Shown: positions 1-9,153 of the stretch, one piece after another | Layout of the letters: each line of letters begins with the position of its first letter | Position numbering within the stretch: the first letter of the stretch is position 1 | NCBI GenBank assembly: GCA_031284365.1 | Contig: JAISZX010000037.1 | Span: forward strand, 1 to 49,408 | Reading direction: 5' to 3' | Length of the DNA: 49,408 nucleotides | DNA from: Holosporaceae bacterium | Lineage (GTDB): Bacteria; Pseudomonadota; Alphaproteobacteria; UBA3830 | Program-made: the position numbers and the translations under genes | Notes under the pieces: model-generated | What the model saw: the letters and a program-made list of their open reading frames with translations, nothing else | Database searches by the model: none | Told to the model about the DNA's origin: nothing

Positions 1-242
1 TATTGAGATATAGTCACAAAAACATTACTTCTTTGGAATTGCATTACCCTTGGCGTCATTATTGCCACTATATACCTTCTTATACCTATGAAGATAAGAC
101 GAATACTTCCTTAAAAAGCCGTTTTTTCTATGCTTATTAAAATTTATGAAACGGCCGTGACTTATCCATTTTTCGATATTGCTTTACGTTAAATTATGTG
201 ATACATAATGGTTGTGTTTTTTGAATTATAAGGGGGAGTAAA

Positions 243-725
243 ATGAAAAAAACAATGTTAATTGCGTTTGGGTTGTTGTTGTTAGGCGCTGACAGGTGCG
301 AAGGTTTGAACGATTGGGTTGTCGGAATCAGAGAACTTCTTGTATCTAAGCAACTCGCTTTCTATGCTATAAAATGGAATGGTAACACGAAATTTTCGTC
401 CGGTACGTTTGAAGAATTGGCAAGCGAAGCGAATGGAGAAGGCGCAATGTTTAATTGTTTAGCAATTACAAGCAGGGTACCGTTTTTTTCTAGTGAGTCC
501 ATGTCACATACATCTATGTTTTCTGTTATATCGCTTGTCGCTGTAGGGAAATTTGGTATTATAATTCCAATTTTTGATCCAAATGTCAGTGAAAATGAAG
601 ACATTTCATTTGAATGTGTTGGTACTGCAGTAGAAAGAATTTTTGGATGCAGTTATGAAATAACAACATCACAGAATGATATTGCTGCTCGTATTTCAGA
701 GTTATTAAACACTGAAAACCATTAG
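243..725 (+). CDS. hypothetical exported protein
   Basis: 160-aa ORF with N-terminal hydrophobic signal-like segment (MKKTMLIAFGLLLLGADRCEG) and strong RBS (aagggggagtaaaATG); no family recognised. Confidence 0.7.
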   Translation: MKKTMLIAFGLLLLGADRCEGLNDWVVGIRELLVSKQLAFYAIKWNGNTKFSSGTFEELASEANGEGAMFNCLAITSRVPFFSSESMSHTSMFSVISLVAVGKFGIIIPIFDPNVSENEDISFECVGTAVERIFGCSYEITTSQNDIAARISELLNTENH

Positions 726-946
726 GATTGTTGGTTGTCACGGCCTTTTACAAAATTTAATGAGATACTGTGTATATACTCATTCCACATGAGAATCGGG
801 AGTTTAGTGCTGAGGTAATGCTGAATTTTCAAGTAGCCTTATCCTGATTCTCATTGCGAATGACTATAGAGTCAAGTATAAAAAAACATGCTTTTTATTT
901 TTGTGAAGGCCTGTTCAAAATGTAAAAATACTTTCACTAATGCCTC

Positions 947-1055
947 TATACCCAATCATCTCGAGAAGATTGCCATTAATTATATAAACAATTAATTTTG
1001 GATATGGTTTTCTATGTATAATCAGAAAAATGTATAGATTCTCGAAATTCTATCG
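947..1055 (-). mobile_element. degenerate terminus of an IS630-like element
   Basis: TATACCCAatCAtCTcGAGAAG end and GATTCTCGAAATTCT block (encodes EFRESI on minus strand) both shared with the IS630-like remnant at 45422-45676; reading frame full of stops. Confidence 0.45.
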
Positions 1056-1129
1056 TTCAATCGAATCAAGTTAGTGCTGTAATACGGGCAAGAAATGCAA
1101 CAAAAATCCAGTACGCAGCGTCACGCTAC

Positions 1130-1223
1130 TGGCGGAGGGAGAGGGATTCGAACCCTCGATACGGCTTTTCAACCGTATGGCGGTTTAGCAAACCACTGCC
1201 TTCAGCCACTCGGCCATCCCTCC
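1130..1223 (-). tRNA. tRNA-Ser (anticodon GCT)
   Basis: Reverse complement GGAGGGATGGCCGAGTGGCTGAAGGCAGTGGTTTGCTAAACC...GGTTCGAATCCCTCTCCCTCCGCCA; long variable arm, encoded CCA. Confidence 0.95.
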
Positions 1224-1242
1224 AGCTGCTTATAAATAACTG

Positions 1243-2037
1243 TTATAGGGCGCTGCTGTCAAGGTGTTTTCGCGATGTTCTTTTTAATTTTGCAGTTTTT
1301 TTATGTTGGCGTTTTGTTGCAGTATTGGGAGTCTCTTCTAGAGACTCCGAAGTTTGAGTTATCGGAAGGGTTTCATCTGATTCATAGTCGGCTTTTAGCT
1401 TAACAATAGGATCAATAATTAAATTTTTTAATTTATCAGTTATACCGACTTTTTCTTCCGATCTCTTTTTAGTTATCTGCAACGACTCTTCAATAATCGC
1501 TTTCTTTTTCTTTTGTGAAGAAAGTTTTCTTACATCGCTAATCAAACCTAGTTTGATCATGCTAGGCATCAATAATTCAGCAACATTGAAGAATATCGAA
1601 GAAAGCTTGGAATTTCTTAAAAATGAATATTTATCCTTTTGAAACTCGAATGTAATCATCAAAGCATGCAGACATATGAAAACTCCGACGCTCTTGAAAA
1701 GACCGAACAGAACTCCAAACGCTCGATCAATCCCCGACAGCATTCCATGCTTTACGCTTTGCGATATTATATTGATAATCAGCAGCAGTACTATAAGCAC
1801 AGCCAAGTAAGAAACTGCGATGGATACGACGCGCACCAGCGTTACATTTTTAACTTGCTCAGCTACAATCGGAATTAAGTACGGAGCTATCCAGACTGCG
1901 ATAAATCCGCTGCAATACCAGGCGCATGTGCCAAAAAAATCCTTGATAAAGCCACGTACAAACCCAGATACTGTGAAAAAAAACATCAAAGCTATATAAA
2001 TATAATCAAGAAAATTGAAAAACTCACTATTTTTCAT
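1243..2037 (-). CDS. cvpA: CvpA family membrane protein
   Basis: Four hydrophobic helices with CvpA-like FVRGFIKDFFG; immediately downstream of radA; charged C-terminal extension. Confidence 0.8.
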   Translation of the reverse strand: MKNSEFFNFLDYIYIALMFFFTVSGFVRGFIKDFFGTCAWYCSGFIAVWIAPYLIPIVAEQVKNVTLVRVVSIAVSYLAVLIVLLLIINIISQSVKHGMLSGIDRAFGVLFGLFKSVGVFICLHALMITFEFQKDKYSFLRNSKLSSIFFNVAELLMPSMIKLGLISDVRKLSSQKKKKAIIEESLQITKKRSEEKVGITDKLKNLIIDPIVKLKADYESDETLPITQTSESLEETPNTATKRQHKKTAKLKRTSRKHLDSSAL

Positions 2038-3383
2038 TTGTATGCTATTCCAAGCAATTCAACGACATTCATTATGGTTTCAATGGTTTCTATTTTCACT
2101 CCATCGCCACTTTTTACAATAGTGTTGGAGGCCGGAGCAATAATTCTCTTAAAACCGAGTTTTTCGGCCTCTTTTATGCGTTCTGAGCATCTAGAAACTG
2201 ATCTCACTTCGCCCGTTAATCCGATTTCACCAAAAACGCAGGTTTCGTTAAGAATGATCGTTTCGCTCCTTGCAGATAATAAACTCATGGCTACAGCGAG
2301 ATCGCACGCAGGTTCCGATATTTTTAAACCGCCGGCTATGTTTAAATACACATCTCTATCTGAAAAAGATATTTTGCACTTCGATTCTATGACGGCCAAT
2401 ATTGTGAATAACCGATTCATATCCCATCCGACAACAGTTCTGCGCGGCGCTGAGAAATAACTCTTGGAAACAAGCGCTTGCACTTCAACCAAAATCGGGC
2501 GCGTGCCCTCGATTCCGGAGAAAACAACAGATCCAGGAACGCTCTCGCTTCTCTGGGTTAAAAATAGGACTGATGGGTTAGAAACGCCAACAAGACCATG
2601 CTGCTGCATTTCGAAAATTCCAAGCTCATCGCATGGACCGTAACGGTTTTTTACGGATCTTAAAATGCGATAGGAGTTTCCGCGTTCACCCTCGAAATAC
2701 AGTACTGTATCAACCATATGCTCCAATATTTTTGGACCAGCAATTGCGCCATCCTTTGTTACATGACCAATCAGAAATACTGTTGTGTTTGTCGTTTTTG
2801 CGAAATTTATTAGTTTGTAGGCACAGGCGCGCACCTGGGAAACAGTTCCTGGAATGGAATCTACGGAAAAACTCTGGAGAGTTTGAATAGAATCTATGAT
2901 GAGAAAATCTACATCTTCTCCCAATGAATTTAAGACAATGTCAATGTCTGTTTCGCACGCAAGTTTCACGCTGGAATCACCGGCGCCAAGGCGAGCAGCA
3001 CGCATGCATATTTGCTCCGCTGATTCTTCCCCGGAAATGTACACGCATTTGTAGTCCTGTGATAAAGCTGCAGATATTTGTAGCAATAATGTTGATTTTC
3101 CGATTCCAGGATCACCGCCTATAAGAACGACTGATCCAGAAACGATTCCACCGCCAAGGACGCGATCAAATTCACCTATGTCGCTGAGTTTTCTGTCTAA
3201 TCTTTCCTGCGGAGCGGCGAGTGTCTTGAAATTTAATCGCGAGTTCCCTGTTTCTGATTTTTCTCCTGCTGAAATGTTTTCAACTATAGAATTCCACTGG
3301 CCACAATCTTCACACTTTCCCAGCCACTTCGGATAGCGAGCCCCACACTCGCTGCAGTAAAACTTTTTTTCGCCTTTAGCCAT
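2034..3383 (-). CDS. radA: DNA repair protein RadA
   Basis: N-terminal CxxC zinc finger (FYCSECGARYPKWLGKCEDCGQWNS), Walker A GGDPGIGKST, KNRYG motif, Lon-like C-terminal domain. Confidence 0.97.
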   Translation of the reverse strand: MAKGEKKFYCSECGARYPKWLGKCEDCGQWNSIVENISAGEKSETGNSRLNFKTLAAPQERLDRKLSDIGEFDRVLGGGIVSGSVVLIGGDPGIGKSTLLLQISAALSQDYKCVYISGEESAEQICMRAARLGAGDSSVKLACETDIDIVLNSLGEDVDFLIIDSIQTLQSFSVDSIPGTVSQVRACAYKLINFAKTTNTTVFLIGHVTKDGAIAGPKILEHMVDTVLYFEGERGNSYRILRSVKNRYGPCDELGIFEMQQHGLVGVSNPSVLFLTQRSESVPGSVVFSGIEGTRPILVEVQALVSKSYFSAPRRTVVGWDMNRLFTILAVIESKCKISFSDRDVYLNIAGGLKISEPACDLAVAMSLLSARSETIILNETCVFGEIGLTGEVRSVSRCSERIKEAEKLGFKRIIAPASNTIVKSGDGVKIETIETIMNVVELLGIAYK

Positions 3384-3422
3384 GATCCACCCTAATAATG
3401 CTGTGGATTATATAGTATTTCC

Positions 3423-3857
3423 TTATTTTTTAGTAGCAGCATTTGCCTCGTTATTTAATAGTGAAACAATGATGGTTAGCTGATTTTTGTCATCAACTCG
3501 CGAATATTCAACTACTTCAGACAATTGTTTTACTATGAAAATACCTAATCCACCAATTTGGCGCTCTTCTATGGAAGAATCAACGTCAGGATCCACCTTA
3601 CCTAGAGGATCGAATGGAATACCACTATCAACTAATTTAATCGTGATGCGATCGCCTTTTTTATCTATTTCCAGTGTAAAATCATGCTCCTCTCCATCTG
3701 GATAAGCGTAACTGATAACATTTGTGACAACTTCATCTAAAATTAAAAGAATGTCATGAAATTTTTCATCAGAAATATCATTTTCTTTGCAAAAATCGCC
3801 AATACTGTCACACAATTTTCCGATTTCTTCTATAGTGTTTTTTATTTTAATTAGCAT
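3423..3857 (-). CDS. RsbW-like serine kinase / HATPase anti-sigma-type protein
   Basis: HATPase_c_2 motifs: ILDEVVTNVISYAYPDG and LVDSGIPFDP...GGLGIFIVKQL; overlaps the PP2C gene. Confidence 0.85.
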   Translation of the reverse strand: MLIKIKNTIEEIGKLCDSIGDFCKENDISDEKFHDILLILDEVVTNVISYAYPDGEEHDFTLEIDKKGDRITIKLVDSGIPFDPLGKVDPDVDSSIEERQIGGLGIFIVKQLSEVVEYSRVDDKNQLTIIVSLLNNEANAATKK

Positions 3858-5023
3858 GATGGTGTAATCCTCAATCTATATTTTAAACATAATGTTGTAA
3901 TATCATCGGATTGTGGAGCTCCATCTGTGAACTCTCTAATTGATGATAACAAAGCTTTTGTGAGTAAATTTGGCGATAACGTCGAATTTTCCCGTAAAGC
4001 TGCAGAAAAACGCTCGTAGTCATACTCTTCTCCATTTTTGTTAACTGCCTCTGGTACTCCGTCAGTATATAATAGGATCATTTCACCAGGAGAAAAAACA
4101 TGAAGATTATCTATAAATTCTACCTCCTCAAATATACCGAGCGCCATTCCTGGATCGCATTCTAAAAACTCTGGCTCTTGATTGGAACGGATAACGCCTA
4201 TCGGCAGGTGTCCGGCGTTTGTGTAAACTATTTCATTTTTTTCTATGTCCACTATTCCATACATTGCTGTAATAAACATTGAAGTGACGTTTTCTCCACA
4301 CAAAGTTTTGTTTACATTTTTAAAGCATTCAGCAGGGGATGAATAAATTTTCGAAAATGACTTTATTAATGTTTTTCCAATCAGTGCAAACATGGCAGCT
4401 GAAACATTTTTTCCGGATACATCAGCTATTACTATTCCGAGTTTTGTTTCGCTCAGCCAGAAAAAATCATAAAAATCCCCCCCGACTTCAGCAGCCGGCG
4501 TTGTATCAGCCCAAATTTCAATATTTCCCTTCTTTACTACATTTCCAGGAAGGATGCTTTTTTGAAGCTTAGCGGAAACATCTAATTCATCAGAAATTGC
4601 AGACAATTTTTTGTTTGTTGCTTCCACTTGTTTTAATTTTTCCACAACATGTATAGTTTTTTCCAACGTATCGGAAAAATCTTTAAAATCAATCGGCTTA
4701 ATAACGAAGTCATGAGCACCTCCACGCATGACGGCTCGCAAAGTGTTCATATCTCCGTAGGCTGATATAACAATTGATTTCATCAACGGATATTCTTTGC
4801 GTAGCTGAGCTATAAAGCTTATTCCGTCCATTCCTGCAACGTTTATGTCAGATACAAAAATATCAAAAGCCTTACCTTTTAATAAATTTAATGCCTCCTC
4901 AGGACCACTGGCAAAAGAAAACTCATAGAGTTTGCTTGAAATCTGATGACGAAACTTTTGCTGAAATAGATCTTGAGTATCTTCCTCGTCGTCCAAAACT
5001 AAAATTTTTGATAAAATCGCCAC
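3851..5023 (-). CDS. Response regulator receiver - PP2C/SpoIIE phosphatase fusion (RsbU-like)
   Basis: REC residues (LDDEED, VSDINVAGMDG, VISAYGD, KPID) followed by SpoIIE motifs (AEVGGDFYDFF, IADVSGKNVSAAM, LLYTDGVPEA, DDITTLCL). Confidence 0.92.
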   Translation of the reverse strand: MAILSKILVLDDEEDTQDLFQQKFRHQISSKLYEFSFASGPEEALNLLKGKAFDIFVSDINVAGMDGISFIAQLRKEYPLMKSIVISAYGDMNTLRAVMRGGAHDFVIKPIDFKDFSDTLEKTIHVVEKLKQVEATNKKLSAISDELDVSAKLQKSILPGNVVKKGNIEIWADTTPAAEVGGDFYDFFWLSETKLGIVIADVSGKNVSAAMFALIGKTLIKSFSKIYSSPAECFKNVNKTLCGENVTSMFITAMYGIVDIEKNEIVYTNAGHLPIGVIRSNQEPEFLECDPGMALGIFEEVEFIDNLHVFSPGEMILLYTDGVPEAVNKNGEEYDYERFSAALRENSTLSPNLLTKALLSSIREFTDGAPQSDDITTLCLKYRLRITPSC

Positions 5024-5083
5024 TTAACTCTTCTCCAAAAAGTGCTATAATGACCGATGATGCCATGAAAAAGTTTATAGATT

Positions 5084-5782
5084 GTGAATATTTCCCAATA
5101 TATTCGAGAAATTGTGCTTGATACTGAAACGACAGGGTTAGATCCCAAAAACGGGGATCGTATCGTTGATATTGCATGTGTTGAGCTAGTAAATCACGTT
5201 CCAACGGGTAACACTTACCAGGTGTATGTTAATCCAGAACGAGAAATATCTCAGGAAGCAACTGCCATAACAGGAATCACAAATGAAATGTTGGTGGGAA
5301 AGCCGCTTTTTTGCGAAATAGCTGATGATTTTCTGGATTTTATAAAAGATTCAACGCTTGTTATACACAATGCAAAATTCGATATAATGTTCCTCAACAG
5401 TGAGCTTGAAAGAATTAATAAGCCGCTGCTTGATATTGAAAATACAGTAGATACGTTGCAGATAGTTCGGCAAAAATTTCCGGGGATACCGGCAAATCTA
5501 GATTTTCTTTGCAAAAAATTCGAGGTGGATGCGTCAGAACGTGTTACCCACGGAGCTTTAATTGACTGTAAGCTGTTGGCAGAAGTATACATAAATCTTC
5601 TTGGAGGACGTCAAAGCTCTCTTTTTTCTGAAAATAAGGAAAAAATGTCGGCATCTGACACTGTGATCCATAGGCGGAGAAAAGTTAATACAAAGCGTTT
5701 TTTTCTACCATCGGATGATGAAGTACTTGCTCACAAAGAATTTTTAAAAAGTATTACGGCTCCGCTGTGGGATGAACAATGA
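5084..5782 (+). CDS. dnaQ: DNA polymerase III epsilon subunit (3'-5' exonuclease)
   Basis: GTG start; DEDDh exonuclease motifs LDTETTGLDP, IHNAKFDIMFLN, HGALIDCKLLAEVY. Confidence 0.93.
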   Translation: MNISQYIREIVLDTETTGLDPKNGDRIVDIACVELVNHVPTGNTYQVYVNPEREISQEATAITGITNEMLVGKPLFCEIADDFLDFIKDSTLVIHNAKFDIMFLNSELERINKPLLDIENTVDTLQIVRQKFPGIPANLDFLCKKFEVDASERVTHGALIDCKLLAEVYINLLGGRQSSLFSENKEKMSASDTVIHRRRKVNTKRFFLPSDDEVLAHKEFLKSITAPLWDEQ

Positions 5783-6642
5783 TAAGCTTCTCAAGTTTTG
5801 CTAAATGGATACTCTGCGGAGAGTATTCTGTTGTACGAGGTGGAAAAGCGATCGCATTTCCACTGCGCAATTTTTCAAATTGTATTTCTTTCGAGAGAAA
5901 AGGTGATTTTTTTATAACAAATAGTGAAAAATCTTCGGAAGATACAATTTTCGCTTTACTTAGGATTGGATGTGAATTGCTAGGCATTCCATTAGAAAAA
6001 ATCTCAGGTCATATCGAAATAAAAAGCGATATTCCAATCCAAAGTGGGCTTGGGAGTTCAGCTGCAATATGCGCCAACATCGCTAAAATATTTCAACACA
6101 ACGGATACTGCGACGATGTGTTTACGCTTGCCAGATGTATGGAAAACTATTTTCATAGAAAAAGCAGTGGATTAGACATTGCTGTGGCTTTAGAAAATAG
6201 GCCGATTATTTTCAAAGAAAATAGTGTAATCGAATTTCTAGAACCGAGTTTTTGGCCAAATATGCTTCTCACGTATTCAGGAAAAAAATCAATGACTTTT
6301 GATTGCATAGGCATTGTTAAAGATCTTTTTTTAAGAAACGAAAAAATAGCTATCGAGTTGAATTGCCAGATGAATTTAGCATCGGATATGTGCGAAGACG
6401 CTTTCAAAAAATCAAATTTTCGCGAACTGAGGGATGGAATAATGCTGGCAAATGATACTTTTTACAAGTGGGGATTATATAACGAATCTATGTCTAATCA
6501 CGTGGAACAGCTTCTATCTGTGGGAGCGGTTGCTGCAAAGCCAATTGGATCAGGATTAGGTGGATATATCATAAGTTTATGGGAAGAATTCCCAGATGAA
6601 AAGCTTGAATTTCCCGGCATTTTACACATCAATCAGCCATAA
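5779..6642 (+). CDS. GHMP kinase, mevalonate kinase-like
   Basis: N-terminal KWILCGEYSVVRGGKAIAFPL, ATP loop IPIQSGLGSSAA, C-terminal KPIGSGLGGYIIS; overlaps dnaQ stop by 4 bp (ATGA). Confidence 0.75.
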   Translation: MISFSSFAKWILCGEYSVVRGGKAIAFPLRNFSNCISFERKGDFFITNSEKSSEDTIFALLRIGCELLGIPLEKISGHIEIKSDIPIQSGLGSSAAICANIAKIFQHNGYCDDVFTLARCMENYFHRKSSGLDIAVALENRPIIFKENSVIEFLEPSFWPNMLLTYSGKKSMTFDCIGIVKDLFLRNEKIAIELNCQMNLASDMCEDAFKKSNFRELRDGIMLANDTFYKWGLYNESMSNHVEQLLSVGAVAAKPIGSGLGGYIISLWEEFPDEKLEFPGILHINQP

Positions 6643-7921
6643 TATAAACAGTCCTTATCGAAGATTTATCAAAAATTTTTCTTGCAACTTCTAAAATGTC
6701 ATTTTGCGTAATTTCTGAGAATGGAAGTAAATTGTATTCAATTTGTTTGTCGATATGTGCGATGCTGGTAAAACCGTTGCGCAAACTTATCGCGATACTG
6801 TCTTGAAAAAAACTTAAATCTTTCAAATTTAATTTGTATTGATATGTTGATATTTTTTCTTCAGCATACTTTTTATATTTCTCCAGATCTTTTTTATCAA
6901 TGAAAATGAAAAAATAAAAAACGTTAGAAAGCTGCCTTTGTAGATAACCTGAATCAACGGAGTATGCGATGTTTTGTGATCTTAATCCAGCTTGAAAATC
7001 TCCAATTTTTCCATCAAATGAATTTTTCAATATTATGTAGGCCGTAGCTTTTTCTTTGTTACTCAGATTGTCCAAGCGAATTCCAGTTGCTATTCCAATT
7101 GCATTTCCCATGTTTTTTTTGTAAATAACTGAAAAATTATCTTCCGATGGATGACTTGCAGATATATCTAAATTTTGGGATTTTTCTTCACCTTTTTCGC
7201 GTAATCCATCAAATAGCGTTTCAATATATAATTCGATTTCTGACTGAGATACATCCCCAGCAAAAAAGACTTCAAGATTATCTTTTGAAAAATTGTTGTG
7301 TATAAAATCATCGATATCGTCTTTGGTGATGCTGTTTATGGCCTGAGCAGTGCCAGTATTATTCAACCCGTATCCATTATGTGGATACAACATATTCATC
7401 ATTTTATCAAAAAGCAATTCCTTTGGAGGCGATATTTCTGGGTCTAAAATTGCTGGATATCTACCTTTTACAAACTCCAAATCATTTTTTGAAAAAATTG
7501 GTTTTGAAAAAATCGGCGATAAAGACTTCAGCGCATCTGCAGCTTTATCTTTTAAAACAAAAAACGATAATTCAAAATCATCTCCAAAAGCATTAATGTT
7601 AAAATGACCTACGCCAAGTTCATTCAACTTCTCTTCGGTTTCTTCCGGAGACAACTCCCCAATTTTTCTGCATATGATAGTTCCAACAATAGCTGAAATT
7701 CCATGTTTCTCCTGGATGTTGTGCAGTACTCCAGCATTTTTAAATTTGCATTTTACATACACAACTTTATCACTCTTTACGCGCACTTGATACGCTTTTA
7801 CGCCGTAGCTATTTGCAGATTCAAAAATTTTGATAAACTGCTTTTCTTTTTTTAAAAAAATTGGAGCGGAAATCAAAACAATCAATATGACTGTAATTAT
7901 TATTTTCAATCTTCGCGACAT
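6629..7921 (-). CDS. M16 peptidase-like protein, catalytic motif absent, exported or membrane-anchored
   Basis: M16 fold-like pattern (FKNAGVLHNIQEKHGISAIVGTIICR where HxxEH would be); N-terminal hydrophobic segment; adjacent to three other M16-like genes. Confidence 0.75.
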   Translation of the reverse strand: MSRRLKIIITVILIVLISAPIFLKKEKQFIKIFESANSYGVKAYQVRVKSDKVVYVKCKFKNAGVLHNIQEKHGISAIVGTIICRKIGELSPEETEEKLNELGVGHFNINAFGDDFELSFFVLKDKAADALKSLSPIFSKPIFSKNDLEFVKGRYPAILDPEISPPKELLFDKMMNMLYPHNGYGLNNTGTAQAINSITKDDIDDFIHNNFSKDNLEVFFAGDVSQSEIELYIETLFDGLREKGEEKSQNLDISASHPSEDNFSVIYKKNMGNAIGIATGIRLDNLSNKEKATAYIILKNSFDGKIGDFQAGLRSQNIAYSVDSGYLQRQLSNVFYFFIFIDKKDLEKYKKYAEEKISTYQYKLNLKDLSFFQDSIAISLRNGFTSIAHIDKQIEYNLLPFSEITQNDILEVARKIFDKSSIRTVYIMAD

Positions 7922-7923
7922 TT

Positions 7924-9153
7924 CTACTTATCCGGTTTGTATTTTGTAACAATTTTCAAAATCAGATTTTGTTTTAAAATTCTTTCACCAAACAAATTAA
8001 ATTGTTTCGTATCGCATATATCTATTTTTTCATCTAATCCATTTAAATAATTGTCTCTTATTTTTAAATATACTGCGCGCAGATCAGACGATAAAAATTG
8101 TTGAGCATAACTATCAAGCAATTTTATTTTTTTTAAAGTATCTGGCGCGATTTCTCTTCTACAAATGCGATCTACGAAAATATCGTAAGCTTTTTGAAAA
8201 TCAACTAAAGATACGTCCGGCTTTGGGTAGAAGATGATTTGCCGTATGCAGTATCCGTTTGAAATTATATTGAAGCAAGAATAGTCAGAAATCATGGCAT
8301 TGGATTTTTTAAAAAAATCAAGTAGTTCACTATCAAAAATACGAAAAAACGCACGTTCCAACGGCATATCTTCGCTCGAGATTTTATAAAAATACCGTAC
8401 TGATCTGCTAACATACTTGTTTTCAATATATATCTCTTTAAAAATTTGATTAAGGCAAACATCATTGGATACAAATTCGCTTGGAGGTCGATTACATATT
8501 GTTGACTGCAATACTTTTATCAGATTTTTGTACCCAATCGCTCCACTAACTACTATAGACATATGGCATCTTTTATAATGTTTCTCAAAATATTTAATTA
8601 CATCGTCGAAAGTAATAGAAGCTAGTTTCTCTTCATTAAATACTTCGTCAACACTAAAATTTTTATACCGAATTTCGGTCAAAACTTTATTGTATACAGT
8701 ATTCTGATGACAATTATGCGCAAGATTTCCATTGATTACTAACTGTTTCTTCAGTACATTGAAGTTTTTCAAAGAAAATTCGTTTTCGCACATTATTTGA
8801 AGAAATTTAGTGATGTATTTTGGATTCATTTTTGCGATAACTTCTGTATATCGCCCAGAAACATTCACATCGTAGGATATTCCAAGATCCAACATTTTTT
8901 TATGAGTTATTTCATCGATAAAATTTTCTGCAATTATTGATGTAATGTTTTTTTGATGATCAGGAGCGTCAAACGATCCAGTGTGAAAAATCAATCCTAC
9001 TATAACAACAGGCATGCGAAAATCTTCGTATAATACTACATTAACACCGTTACTCAGTACACATTTTTGTGTTTTTTTTTCTGAACTGCGAAAAGAATTG
9101 CAATCAAATGATTGTGCGAAAAAGAGCAGCAAAATTGCGAGGAGTCTAATCAT
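7924..9153 (-). CDS. divergent M16 peptidase-like protein, catalytic motif absent
   Basis: VLSNGVNVVLYEDFRMPVVIVGLIFHTGSFDAPDHQKNITSIIAENFI aligns with M16 N-terminal domain without HxxEH; signal-like N-terminus; operon context. Confidence 0.65.
   Translation of the reverse strand: MIRLLAILLLFFAQSFDCNSFRSSEKKTQKCVLSNGVNVVLYEDFRMPVVIVGLIFHTGSFDAPDHQKNITSIIAENFIDEITHKKMLDLGISYDVNVSGRYTEVIAKMNPKYITKFLQIMCENEFSLKNFNVLKKQLVINGNLAHNCHQNTVYNKVLTEIRYKNFSVDEVFNEEKLASITFDDVIKYFEKHYKRCHMSIVVSGAIGYKNLIKVLQSTICNRPPSEFVSNDVCLNQIFKEIYIENKYVSRSVRYFYKISSEDMPLERAFFRIFDSELLDFFKKSNAMISDYSCFNIISNGYCIRQIIFYPKPDVSLVDFQKAYDIFVDRICRREIAPDTLKKIKLLDSYAQQFLSSDLRAVYLKIRDNYLNGLDEKIDICDTKQFNLFGERILKQNLILKIVTKYKPDK

Noticed and set aside
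19-170. Minus-strand basic peptide …GRFINFNKHRKNGFLRKYSSYLHRYKKVYSGNNDAKGNAIPKK*
   Set aside because: Short, no good start codon; could be a gene remnant but cannot be supported.
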